Counted from the first letter of the stretch, positions 1-5,679 are shown. The stretch is 11,068 bases of DNA from JAFDWI01 sp040255345 (GCA_040255345.1 JBDZUV010000100.1:1-11068), one strand, 5' to 3'. Numbers and translations are program-made. Notes: generated by a model from the sequence alone, not told the origin.

Positions 1-21
1 GGGCGAACCGGGCCGACCCGA

Positions 22-162
22 TCCGAATGTCGGAGAGGATGGTGCGTATGGACCCGCTTTTCGCGCTGCATCCGGCAAGCACCCCCGCCGCTCGTCCGAA
101 TGTCGGAGAGGATGGTGAGTATGGACGCGCATTTCGCGCTGCATCCGGCAAGCACCCCCGCC
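22..162. repeat. 73-bp-period direct duplication (two 68-bp copies)
   Basis: Copies lie at 22-89 and 95-162, separated by 5 bp. They match at 65 of 68 positions, differing at 45/118, 54/127 and 58/131. Each copy begins with a small inverted repeat (TCCGA, ATG, TCGGA) followed by a purine-rich GGAGAGG and ends in GCAAGCACCCCCGCC. The period is not a multiple of three, so a reading frame cannot run through both copies in the same phase. This looks like a recent duplication of an intergenic element. Diverged single copies of its core occur at 2600-2619 and 3991-4010, so the unit is dispersed rather than purely local. Function unknown. Confidence 0.9.
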
Positions 163-222
163 CGCGCCCGAACCGTGGCCACGGCGCGCCCCGGGGACAT
201 CGTCCGTTCCGGCTTCGGATGA
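100..222 (+). other. Possible small ORF (40 codons) inside the second repeat copy
   Basis: An ATG at 100 opens a 40-residue frame ending at TGA 220-222. In-frame alternative starts lie at 112 (ATG), 115 (GTG) and 121 (ATG); GGAGAGG at 105-111 could serve the ATG at 121 as a ribosome site. The peptide contains FALHPASTPA, which recurs as FALHPASTPA in the first copy and as IALHPASERP at the third element (near 4000, minus strand). All three differences between the two tandem copies change amino acids, which argues against a conserved product, whereas the differences in the more distant copies are mostly silent or conservative. Treat as a candidate only. Confidence 0.15.
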
Positions 223-244
223 TGGCGCGCACGGCGGCGCGGAG

Positions 245-262
245 GCCCGGATCGAGCCGGGC
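245..262 (-). terminator. Hairpin downstream of mhuD, candidate terminator
   Basis: GCCCGG (245-250) and CCGGGC (257-262) form a perfect 6-bp stem around a 6-nt loop, 26 nt beyond the mhuD stop codon. There is no clear U tract, as is common for terminator-like hairpins in GC-rich actinobacteria. Confidence 0.35.
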
Positions 263-288
263 GACGACGAGACCGGGTCCGGTCCGGG

Positions 289-600
289 TCAGGCGTCCGG
301 CGCTCGGACGTCGACGACGACCTCGAACTCGAGCAGGTCCGCGCCGGTGGAGACCGTCGGGCCGTGTTCGCCCTGGTGTGCCGCGCGGCCGTCGCCGTCC
401 CGCCATGCCGCGAAACTCGCGTCGTCGTCCCATTCGGTGACCACGAAGTACCGGTCGTCGCCGGCGACGGGCCGCAGGAGCTTGAACCCGACGAAGCCCG
501 GGGTGCCCTCGACGACCCCGGCGCGGTCGGCGAAGCGACGTTCGAGCTCCGCGTGCGCCGCGGGTGGCACGGAGATGGCGTTGATCTTCACGACGGTCAT
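289..600 (-). CDS. mhuD: MhuD-type heme-degrading monooxygenase
   Basis: The 103-residue product is a single ABM (antibiotic biosynthesis monooxygenase) ferredoxin-like domain. It closely resembles Mycobacterium tuberculosis MhuD from memory of that sequence: it starts MTVVKINAISV, has PGFVGFKLLRPV and RYFVVTEW in the middle, and ends with LLEFEVVVDV. Residues Asn7, Trp66 and His75 fall at the same numbers as the heme-contacting Asn7 and Trp66 and the iron ligand His75 of MhuD. MhuD cleaves heme oxidatively in the cytosol and releases iron together with mycobilin, without releasing carbon monoxide. The ATG at 600 is chosen because it aligns with MhuD and is preceded by a -10 box (TAGCGT, 607-612) at leaderless spacing. 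No heme-uptake gene is visible nearby. The upstream GNAT gene ends only 9 bp away on the same strand, so some co-transcription is possible. Confidence 0.88.
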   Translation of the reverse strand: MTVVKINAISVPPAAHAELERRFADRAGVVEGTPGFVGFKLLRPVAGDDRYFVVTEWDDDASFAAWRDGDGRAAHQGEHGPTVSTGADLLEFEVVVDVRAPDA

Positions 601-606
601 GGCACC

Positions 607-612
607 ACGCTA
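607..612 (-). promoter_or_regulatory. -10 box for leaderless mhuD transcript
   Basis: TAGCGT fits TANNNT and its last base is 7 nt from the A of the mhuD ATG, so transcription should begin at or beside the start codon. The TA of this box is also part of the TAG stop codon (610-612) of the upstream acetyltransferase gene. Confidence 0.6.
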
Positions 613-1143
613 CGGCTCGCCGCGTCGGGGCGGCCCACCTCCGACGACCAGTTGCATGATCGTCAGGTCGAGCCAGCGGTCGAACTTGGTGCCGACCTCG
701 CGCACCGTCCCGGCGGTGACGAACCCCAAGCGGCGGTGCAGCGCGATCGAGGCGTCGTTCGAGGCTTCGATGTTGGCGACGAGCACGTGCGCGCCGGCCT
801 CGCGCGCGGCCGGAATCAGCGTGGTCATCAGGAGCCGACCGATGCCCCGGCCCTGATGACCGTCGGCGACGTACACCGAACTCTCGAAGGTGTGGCGGTA
901 CCCGTCCTTGGTTCGCCACGGGGCCCAACACGCGTACGCGACGACGTCGCCGTCGGCGGCGGCGACCCACATCGACCGGCGCTCGAGGTACTCGTCGAAC
1001 CACGTGCGTGACTCGGCAGGGCCGAGGGTCCGATCGGTCCAGATCGCGCTCGTGTGCTCGATGGCGGCGTTGCGGATGGCGCGGATCGCCTCGGCATCGC
1101 CCTCGAGAGCGGGGCGCACCGTCGGGTCGGTTGCTCGGGCCAC
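610..1143 (-). CDS. GNAT acetyltransferase, phosphinothricin N-acetyltransferase-like
   Basis: The 177-residue GNAT-fold protein would transfer an acetyl group from acetyl-CoA to a small amine. Motif A, with the pyrophosphate-binding loop, is SSVYVADGHQGRGIG (about residues 88-102). Motif B is NDASIALHRRLGF (129-141), and the C-terminal GTKFDRWLDLTIMQ (151-164) is typical of the PAT/bar-like subgroup. The true substrate is unknown; many PAT-like proteins act on methionine sulfone, sulfoximine or other amino acids. Start choice: a longer frame begins at GTG 1203 or 1200, but its extra 20 residues are low-complexity with no upstream signal. The GTG at 1143 gives the usual family length and has a TACAAC box (1151-1156) at leaderless spacing. 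It is divergent from the MFS transporter, an arrangement seen with resistance genes, but that link is inference. Confidence 0.82.
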   Translation of the reverse strand: MARATDPTVRPALEGDAEAIRAIRNAAIEHTSAIWTDRTLGPAESRTWFDEYLERRSMWVAAADGDVVAYACWAPWRTKDGYRHTFESSVYVADGHQGRGIGRLLMTTLIPAAREAGAHVLVANIEASNDASIALHRRLGFVTAGTVREVGTKFDRWLDLTIMQLVVGGGPPRRGEP

Positions 1144-1150
1144 GGGACCA

Positions 1151-1156
1151 GTTGTA
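1151..1156 (-). promoter_or_regulatory. Weak -10 candidate for the acetyltransferase gene
   Basis: TACAAC lies 8 nt before the GTG at 1143. It fits TANNNT except for the last base; shifted by one it reads ACAACT. It is a locally AT-rich spot in a GC-rich region and supports the shorter gene start. Confidence 0.3.
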
Positions 1157-1232
1157 CTCGCGTCCGCCCCGCGGGTCGGTCGATCCGACGGCGATCGCAC
1201 CACGCGACGGTCGCCCGGTGTGCCGGCGGCGG

Positions 1233-1238
1233 TAGGTT
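1233..1238 (+). promoter_or_regulatory. -10 box for leaderless MFS transporter transcript
   Basis: TAGGTT fits TANNNT and its last base is 7 nt from the G of the GTG start at 1245. No Shine-Dalgarno sequence precedes that start, consistent with a leaderless message. Confidence 0.5.
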
Positions 1239-1244
1239 GCCGAC

Positions 1245-2483
1245 GTGAACGAGGTTCGGCGGATCATCGTCGGTCGGACCGTCCGGGCGTTCGCCGACGG
1301 GTTCGTCGCGGTGCTGCTGGCGCGCTACCTCACCGACCTCGGATTCACCCCGCTGCAGGTCGGCGCCATCGTCACCGGGACGCTGCTCGGTTCGGCGGCG
1401 CTCACCCTGGGCTTCGGGTTCCGGTCCCGCCGGACGTCGCTCGCGGCGTTGCTGGTCGTGGCGAGCGGTTTGATGGTCGCCACCGGTGCGGCCTACGGCA
1501 CGGTCACCGCGTTCTGGCCGTTGCTGGTGATCGCGGTGGTGGGCACGCTGAACCCCAGCGGCGGGGATGTGAGCGTGTTCCTGCCCACCGAGCAGGCCTA
1601 CCTCGCCGACCTGGTCGAGGGCGAGGCGCGCACCCGCCTGTACGCCCGCTACAACCTGGCCGCGGTGTTCGCCGGCGCTGTCGGGGCGTTGGCCTCGGGG
1701 CTGCCCGAGCGGATCGCCGTGGCGGGGGGCTGGTCGCTGCTGACCGTCGAGCGTCTCGGCTTCGCCGGGTACGCCGCCGCCGGCCTGGTGCTCTTTGTGC
1801 TGTACCGGCCGCTCCCGCGTCGCACGGCGACCGTCGGCAGGCCCGCCACCGAAGTGTCGGGTCCGGTTTCTGCCGCCTCCCGTCGGCGGGGTCTCGGCGG
1901 GTACCGGCACATCGTGTTGCAGCTCGCGGCCCTCTTCAGCATCGACTCCGCCGGCAGCGGATTCGTGGGTACGTCGTTGCTGGTGCTCTGGCTGCATCTG
2001 CGCTTCGGCCTGGGACGCGACGCGACCGCCGCGGTGTTCTTCGCTGCCGGGCTGCTCGGGGCGTGTTCGCAACTCGCCGCGCCGGTCCTGGCACGGCGCA
2101 TCGGCATGATCCGGACGATGGCCTACACCCACATTCCGGCCAACCTCATGCTGGCCGCGGCGGCGCTCGTGCCGAGCGCGCCGGCGGCGATCGCGCTGCT
2201 GCTCGGGCGGGCACTGTTCGCGCAGATGGACGTGCCGGCCCGCCAGGCGTTCGTGATGGCGGTCGTGCCCGCCGAACACCGGGCGGCGGCGTCGAGCATC
2301 ACGAACGTGCCGCGGAGTCTGGCCGCGGCCGGGACCCCGCTCGTCGCCGGTGCGTTGCTGTCGGCGACGAGTTTCGGCTGGCCGCTGATCATCGCCGGCG
2401 TGACCAAACTGGCCTACGACCTGACGCTGCTCGCCCTGCACCGCAACACCCCCGAGTCGGTCGCCGACCTCGCCCGGCCCTGA
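1245..2483 (+). CDS. Major facilitator superfamily transporter
   Basis: The 412-residue hydrophobic protein has about 11-12 predicted membrane segments, within the normal MFS range. It is split by a basic, proline/serine-rich central loop (about residues 188-220), the usual boundary between the two six-helix halves. The N-terminal half has GRTVRAFADGF at the start of helix 1 and a polar loop motif NPSGGDVSVFLPTEQA (103-118) that I associate with a family of uncharacterised MFS proteins. The second half contains MDVPARQAF (328-336) and VPRSLAAAGTPLVAGALL (355-372), resembling drug-efflux-type MFS proteins. It is expected to be a secondary transporter in the cytoplasmic membrane; substrate and direction cannot be told from sequence. 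The GTG start at 1245 is supported by the -10 box 7 nt upstream. It is divergent from a GNAT acetyltransferase. Confidence 0.85.
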   Translation: MNEVRRIIVGRTVRAFADGFVAVLLARYLTDLGFTPLQVGAIVTGTLLGSAALTLGFGFRSRRTSLAALLVVASGLMVATGAAYGTVTAFWPLLVIAVVGTLNPSGGDVSVFLPTEQAYLADLVEGEARTRLYARYNLAAVFAGAVGALASGLPERIAVAGGWSLLTVERLGFAGYAAAGLVLFVLYRPLPRRTATVGRPATEVSGPVSAASRRRGLGGYRHIVLQLAALFSIDSAGSGFVGTSLLVLWLHLRFGLGRDATAAVFFAAGLLGACSQLAAPVLARRIGMIRTMAYTHIPANLMLAAAALVPSAPAAIALLLGRALFAQMDVPARQAFVMAVVPAEHRAAASSITNVPRSLAAAGTPLVAGALLSATSFGWPLIIAGVTKLAYDLTLLALHRNTPESVADLARP

Positions 2484-2494
2484 ACCCGCCCGCC

Positions 2495-2518
2495 GGCCAC
2501 CGGGGCCGACCGGTGACC
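2495..2518 (+). terminator. Hairpin after MFS gene, candidate terminator
   Basis: GGCCACCGG (2495-2503) pairs with CCGGTGACC (2510-2518) with one internal mismatch and a 6-nt loop, 12 nt after the stop codon. There is no T tract. Confidence 0.4.
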
Positions 2519-2599
2519 CTGGGGAGTCGCGCCGCGTCGGCGAGCAGCGGCCTGATCGGCTCCCATCCTGTGGGTGCCCGAGCGTGACCTCCAGTCGGG

Positions 2600-2619
2600 T
2601 CGCCCTGCATCCGGGCCGA
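2600..2619 (+). repeat. Diverged copy of dispersed GCTGCATCC element
   Basis: This stretch matches the core of the left-end repeat (TCGCGCTGCATCCGGCAAGC) at 14 of the first 15 positions and then diverges. It lies just upstream of the -10 box of the SRPBCC gene. The one mismatch in that part (G to C) is matched by a C to G change on the other side of the CATC loop, so the 4-bp stem CCTG/CGGG is kept. Confidence 0.4.
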
Positions 2620-2627
2620 TCGGTCGG

Positions 2628-2633
2628 TACGCT
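2628..2633 (+). promoter_or_regulatory. -10 box for leaderless SRPBCC gene transcript
   Basis: TACGCT fits TANNNT and its last base is 9 nt before the ATG at 2642. No ribosome site precedes the ATG. Confidence 0.5.
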
Positions 2634-2641
2634 CACCGGCC

Positions 2642-3139
2642 ATGTCGTCGCCACGCGCCATGCAGGCCGCCCGTACCTCGCCGGTGCCGGTCGCCGATGC
2701 ATTCACGCACACGCTCGGACTGCCCCTGGAGCAGATCTTCCGTCGTCGGTTCGGTCCGATCCCTCCGATCTCGGGCACGACCCAGGAGGGCGAATGGACG
2801 ACCGCCGGCCAGTCGCGCATCGTCCATCTGGCCGACGGCGGGTCGTTGCGGGAAGAGTTGGTGTCGGTCGACGCGCCGTCGGCGTTCACGTACCGCCTGA
2901 CCGAGGTGACCGGCCCGATGCGGCCGCTCGCGTCGCACATCGACGGCGCATGGACCTTCGAGCCCGCGGGGACCGGCACGCGGATCACCTGGGCCTGGAC
3001 GGTCCACCCGCGGAACGCCAACGTCGGTTCGGTGACACTGCCCGTGTTCGCGAGGTTGTGGCGGGCCTACGCACGTCGTGCCCTCGACGAACTCGACGTG
3101 TTGCTGGTCGGCGCCTACGAATCAAACCGGCCGGACTGA
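2642..3139 (+). CDS. SRPBCC-superfamily (polyketide cyclase/START-like) protein
   Basis: The 165-residue protein has the usual length and order of a single SRPBCC (Bet v1-like) domain. An N-terminal strand and short helices (SPVPVADAFTHTLGLPLEQIF, first seven residues at 13-19) are followed by strands of alternating charge such as SRIVHLADGGSLREELVSV (58-76), AFTYRLTEVTG (81-91), and a GAWTFEPAGTGTRITWAWTV segment around 102-121. The C-terminal helix, FARLWRAYARRALDELDVLL (136-155), would close the hydrophobic cavity. Such domains bind or modify hydrophobic ligands; no catalytic residues can be assigned and the ligand is unknown. The ATG at 2642 is favoured by the -10 box at leaderless spacing. 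It is a single-gene unit that ends convergent with the acetyltransferase at 3343. Confidence 0.75.
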   Translation: MSSPRAMQAARTSPVPVADAFTHTLGLPLEQIFRRRFGPIPPISGTTQEGEWTTAGQSRIVHLADGGSLREELVSVDAPSAFTYRLTEVTGPMRPLASHIDGAWTFEPAGTGTRITWAWTVHPRNANVGSVTLPVFARLWRAYARRALDELDVLLVGAYESNRPD

Positions 3140-3140
3140 C

Positions 3141-3155
3141 GCCGCTCCGTGCGGC
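3141..3155 (+). terminator. Hairpin immediately after SRPBCC stop codon
   Basis: GCCGC (3141-3145) and GCGGC (3151-3155) form a perfect stem around a 5-nt loop, beginning 2 nt after the TGA. A second small hairpin, GCAGC/GCTGC around CTC (3159-3171), follows. No T tract; a terminator role is inferred from position. Confidence 0.35.
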
Positions 3156-3315
3156 TCGGCAGCCTCGCTGCGAGACGACCCGGGCCGTCCAGGGCCGGGG
3201 CGACGGCAGGCGAGCCGGCCAAGGGCGGGGTGTCGGCCGCCGCGCCGGACCGTCGAAGGGTTGCGCTGACGCTCGATCGGCGCCAAGGCCGTGGCGTGGC
3301 GCGAGCGCGTCGCGG

Positions 3316-3337
3316 CCGGTGCCGGCACGGTGACCGG
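3316..3337 (-). terminator. Inverted repeats 3' of the acetyltransferase gene
   Basis: CCGGT (3316-3320) and ACCGG (3333-3337) enclose the 10-bp perfect palindrome GTGCCGGCAC (3319-3328), a few nucleotides beyond the stop of the minus-strand gene. The 203-bp space between the two convergent genes (3140-3342) contains no other gene that I can support. Confidence 0.25.
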
Positions 3338-3342
3338 ATCGT

Positions 3343-3936
3343 TCAGTCGGCGTCGACCGTGCGGATGACGCGGGCCGGGTTCCCGACGGCGACCACGCCC
3401 GCGGGCAGGTCCCGGGTCACGACCGCGCCCGCTCCCACCACGGTGTCGTCGCCGATCGTCACTCCCGGGCAGACGATCACGCCGCCGCCCAACCAGACGT
3501 TGTCGCCGATGGTGATCGGCTCTGCCGCCTCGAGCTTGGCGCGGCGCAGCCGCGGATCGATGGGGTGGGTCGGGGTGAGAAGCTGGACGCTCGGCCCGAG
3601 CTGGCAGTCCGCGCCGATCGTGATCGGGGCGACGTCGAGCGCGGTGAAGTTGAAGTTCGCGAACGTGCGGTCGCCGATGCTCATGCGGTCGCCGTACTCG
3701 ACGAAGAACGGCGGACGGATGATCACGTCGTCACCGAGACCGGCGATGAGCTGGGAGAGCAACGAACGCGCGTCGTCCGAGCCCTCCTCGACCGCCCGGC
3801 CATACGCATACGACAGCCGCCGAGCCCGCTCCTCGAGCGCAGCGTTCTCCGGATCGTCGGCAATGTAGAGGTCGCCCGCCAGCATCCGCTCACGGTTCGT
3901 ACGCGGGTCACCGGCGAAGTGGTCGCGGCTCGTCAT
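3343..3936 (-). CDS. maa: Maltose O-acetyltransferase-like hexapeptide-repeat enzyme
   Basis: The 197-residue left-handed beta-helix acetyltransferase belongs to the Maa/galactoside acetyltransferase/NodL group, which acetylates sugar hydroxyls with acetyl-CoA in the cytosol. The N-terminal Mac domain carries ERMLAGDLYIADDPE (about 16-30). Hexapeptide repeats follow (PPFFVEYGDRMSIGD, ITIGADCQLG). The catalytic histidine is probably His124 in LLTPTHPIDPRLR. The family's C-terminal block NVWLGGGVIVCPGVTIGDD (146-164) leads to GNPARVIR near the end. Start choice: the frame stays open to an ATG at 4032, but family alignment and a TAGCGT box 8 nt upstream point to the ATG at 3936 (MTSRDHFAG). The acceptor is uncertain because this family is often promiscuous. 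It lies downstream of the P450 gene on the same strand but appears to have its own promoter. Confidence 0.87.
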   Translation of the reverse strand: MTSRDHFAGDPRTNRERMLAGDLYIADDPENAALEERARRLSYAYGRAVEEGSDDARSLLSQLIAGLGDDVIIRPPFFVEYGDRMSIGDRTFANFNFTALDVAPITIGADCQLGPSVQLLTPTHPIDPRLRRAKLEAAEPITIGDNVWLGGGVIVCPGVTIGDDTVVGAGAVVTRDLPAGVVAVGNPARVIRTVDAD

Positions 3937-3943
3937 GGTCGCA

Positions 3944-3949
3944 ACGCTA
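3944..3949 (-). promoter_or_regulatory. -10 box for leaderless maa-like gene
   Basis: TAGCGT, identical to the mhuD box, ends 8 nt before the ATG at 3936. It decides the start in favour of the 197-residue product. Confidence 0.6.
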
Positions 3950-3990
3950 GAAGCGCCCGTCTCGGCCGACGCGGTCTCGACGGGGCGCTC

Positions 3991-4010
3991 GCTTGCTGGA
4001 TGCAGCGCGA
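3991..4010 (-). repeat. Third copy of dispersed GCTGCATCC element
   Basis: On the minus strand this 20-mer matches the left-end repeat core TCGCGCTGCATCCGGCAAGC at 19 of 20 positions (G to A at position 14). Extending the alignment without gaps to 4027 gives about 28 of 37 matches with the first copy. The element lies in the 124-bp gap between the P450 stop and the maa-like start. The single core change turns a G-U pair into A-U in the small stem GCTG/CRGC. Confidence 0.6.
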
Positions 4011-4060
4011 TTCGGTGGCCCATGGGCTCCATCGGCCCCGGAGTTCGTCTGGGGTGGCGG

Positions 4061-5365
4061 TCAGGCCGGGAGGATGCGGACGGGGAGGACCCTCGGGCCG
4101 CGGACCTGGCCGCCAGACCAGCGCACCGCGTCGGGGTCGGCGAGGGTGAAGTTCGGGTAGCGCTCCAGCCACGTCTCGATCGCGATGCGCAGCTCCAGCC
4201 GGGCCAGGTTCGACCCGAGACATCGGTGGATACCCAGACCGAAGGCGGCGTGCCGGTTCTCGGACCGGTCGATGATCACCTCGTCCGCTCGCTCGAAGGC
4301 CTCGGGGTCACGGTTGGCCGAGGGGAACGGCAGCAACACCCAGTCGTCGGCCTTCATGGGGCAGCCGTGGAAGTCGAAGTCGTCCTTCACGAGCCGGGCC
4401 ATCGTGACCGGCGCATAGGCGCGCAGGAACTCCTCGATCGCCGTCGGGATCAGATCCGGCTCGGCCACCAGCCGCTCCCGATCGTCCGGGGTCTTGGCGA
4501 GATGCCAGATCGACGCACCGATCGCGCTCCAGGTGGTGTCGATCCCGGCGAGCAACAACAGCGCGATCGTGCCGAACACGTGTCGATGCGAGATCACCTC
4601 GCCGTCCATCTCGGCACCCAACAGGTAGCTGGTGAGGTCGTCGCGCGGCTCGGCCTGGTGCTCGGCCATCTGTGTGGAGATGTAGTCGACCAGGTGTCCG
4701 ATCGTCTCGCCCCGCTCGGCCGGGGGGCGGTCGACCCGTTCGAGCGCGTCGTAGACGAACGTGCGGAACCGGTCGGCGTCCGAGGCGGGAAAGCCGAGCA
4801 TCTTGGCGATGACCCGCACGGGGATGTGCTGGCCGTAGTCGATCGCAGCGTCGACCACGTCGTTGCCCGCGACCTCGTCGAGCAGCCCGTTGCAGTACGC
4901 GCGGGTGAAGGGCTCGAGCGGCGCGATCGCCTTCGGGGTGAACTCGGGCAGCAGCAGTCGCCGGGCTCCGTGGTGGAAGGGTGGATCCGATGAGATCGGT
5001 GGCGCGATCCCGACCGGCGCGATGTCGCCGGGGCGGGATCCGGTGACGATGATCGAGCGCGAAGAAAAGTGCTCGGTGTCGTACGCGACCTCCGAGACCA
5101 ACTCGTGGGTGAGCGGGAGCCACGCGCCGCCGTAGCGTTCGGTGTGGGCGACCGGGCACGTCCCGCGCAACTCGTCCCAGATCGGGTAGGGGTCGGCGGC
5201 CCAGACCGGATCGGTGTGATCGAAATCGTTCGCCCAGTCGGTGACCGGGCCGTGGGGCGTGGAGACGACGTCGGTGCGGTCGTCGCCGACGACCTGTCGC
5301 ACTGCCGCGTCGCGCGTCGACGTGCCGGCCCGGCCCGACGCCGATTCCCGGTCGAGGTCGGTCAT
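4061..5365 (-). CDS. Cytochrome P450 monooxygenase
   Basis: The 434-residue soluble bacterial P450 has all core motifs. The I-helix oxygen-activation motif is AGIDTT (273-278), the K-helix ExxR is EEFLR (311-315), and the heme-binding loop is FGLGIHRCLG (375-384) with Cys382 as the thiolate ligand. There is no N-terminal membrane anchor; the first 40 or so residues are hydrophilic and probably disordered. The conserved SSDPPFHHGARRLLLPEF segment (about 125-142) corresponds to the C-helix region, where basic residues contact heme propionates. The start codon overlaps the ferredoxin stop (ATGA), so the two are translationally coupled and the ferredoxin is the likely electron donor. No ferredoxin reductase is present nearby. 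The substrate is not deducible; hydroxylation of a lipid, steroid-like or aromatic compound would be typical. Confidence 0.93.
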   Translation of the reverse strand: MTDLDRESASGRAGTSTRDAAVRQVVGDDRTDVVSTPHGPVTDWANDFDHTDPVWAADPYPIWDELRGTCPVAHTERYGGAWLPLTHELVSEVAYDTEHFSSRSIIVTGSRPGDIAPVGIAPPISSDPPFHHGARRLLLPEFTPKAIAPLEPFTRAYCNGLLDEVAGNDVVDAAIDYGQHIPVRVIAKMLGFPASDADRFRTFVYDALERVDRPPAERGETIGHLVDYISTQMAEHQAEPRDDLTSYLLGAEMDGEVISHRHVFGTIALLLLAGIDTTWSAIGASIWHLAKTPDDRERLVAEPDLIPTAIEEFLRAYAPVTMARLVKDDFDFHGCPMKADDWVLLPFPSANRDPEAFERADEVIIDRSENRHAAFGLGIHRCLGSNLARLELRIAIETWLERYPNFTLADPDAVRWSGGQVRGPRVLPVRILPA

Positions 5366-5568
5366 GGCGCGTCGCCCTCCATGATCTCGATGGCGAACTC
5401 CGGACAGTTCGCAACGGCGAGGCGTGCCCGGTCCTCCAGATGCGCCGGGACGGCGCCGTCACCGGTCTCGTGGGCGGTGCCGTAGTCGTCGAGTTCGAAC
5501 AGCTCCGGTGCGAGTGCATGGCAGCGGTTGTGCCCCTGGCACTTGTCGCCGTCGACGTGGATGCGCAC
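5362..5568 (-). CDS. [3Fe-4S] ferredoxin, P450 redox partner
   Basis: This 68-residue ferredoxin has a single cluster site: Cys10, His13 and Cys16 (CQGHNRC) plus Cys55 followed by proline (NCPEF). The position that would hold a further cysteine of a 4Fe-4S site is His13, the pattern of the small [3Fe-4S] ferredoxins that donate electrons to actinobacterial P450s. The GTG start at 5568 is preceded by a good ribosome site, AGGAG at 5575-5579 with 6-nt spacing. The stop overlaps the P450 ATG by four bases, giving an operon in the order ferredoxin then P450. The promoter is probably the TAACGT box at 5634-5639, so this operon, unlike most genes here, has a leader of roughly 58 nt. Confidence 0.92.
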   Translation of the reverse strand: MRIHVDGDKCQGHNRCHALAPELFELDDYGTAHETGDGAVPAHLEDRARLAVANCPEFAIEIMEGDAP

Positions 5569-5574
5569 GGTGGT

Positions 5575-5579
5575 CTCCT
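5575..5579 (-). promoter_or_regulatory. Ribosome binding site of ferredoxin gene
   Basis: AGGAG, within GAGGAGA, lies 6 nt before the GTG. It is one of only two convincing Shine-Dalgarno sites in the window (the other precedes birA) and fixes the ferredoxin start. Confidence 0.7.
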
Positions 5580-5633
5580 CGGTGGTCGTCCCCTGGTGAC
5601 CGGACTGCGAGGCGTGCCGCGACCGGTCGACTC

Positions 5634-5639
5634 ACGTTA
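5634..5639 (-). promoter_or_regulatory. -10 box of ferredoxin-P450 operon
   Basis: TAACGT fits TANNNT and would start transcription near 5627, leaving a leader of about 58 nt with a Shine-Dalgarno sequence. No recognisable -35 box. Confidence 0.4.
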
Positions 5640-5653
5640 TCGGCTCACCGCGG

Positions 5654-5674
5654 AGCCGTCGGACGCCGACGACC
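5654..5674 (-). terminator. Hairpin 3' of acyl-CoA carboxylase alpha gene
   Basis: On the minus strand GGTCGTCGG and CCGACGGCT form a 9-bp stem (two G-U pairs) around a 3-nt CGT loop, 5 nt after the stop codon. It sits upstream of the ferredoxin promoter and would separate the two units. Confidence 0.45.
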
Positions 5675-5679
5675 GACGC

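Noticed and set aside
22..162. Tandem glycine riboswitch, suggested by GGAGAG and the two-copy layout
   Set aside because: The other conserved glycine-aptamer segments (the GGGCAA-type and CTCAGG-type blocks) are absent, and the copies are too short to be aptamers.
27..440. Plus-strand frame of 137 codons at the left end
   Set aside because: It crosses the two repeat copies in different phases, becomes an Arg/Pro-rich run, and overlaps the 3' half of mhuD on the other strand; not supported as a gene.
828..2702. Long minus-strand open frame (624 codons) across the MFS gene
   Set aside because: The translation is a low-complexity Arg/Gly/Pro/Asp mixture with no domain, opposite a clear MFS protein; long antisense frames are expected in such GC-rich DNA.
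3937..4032. N-terminal extension of the maa-like enzyme to the ATG at 4032
   Set aside because: The extra 32 residues are not part of the family, they include the dispersed repeat, and a -10 box sits just before the ATG at 3936.
4024..4060. Terminator after the P450 gene
   Set aside because: Only a 4-bp CCCC/GGGG stem with an 11-nt loop and a separate 10-bp palindrome (GCCCATGGGC, 4018-4027) can be found; too weak to list as a terminator.
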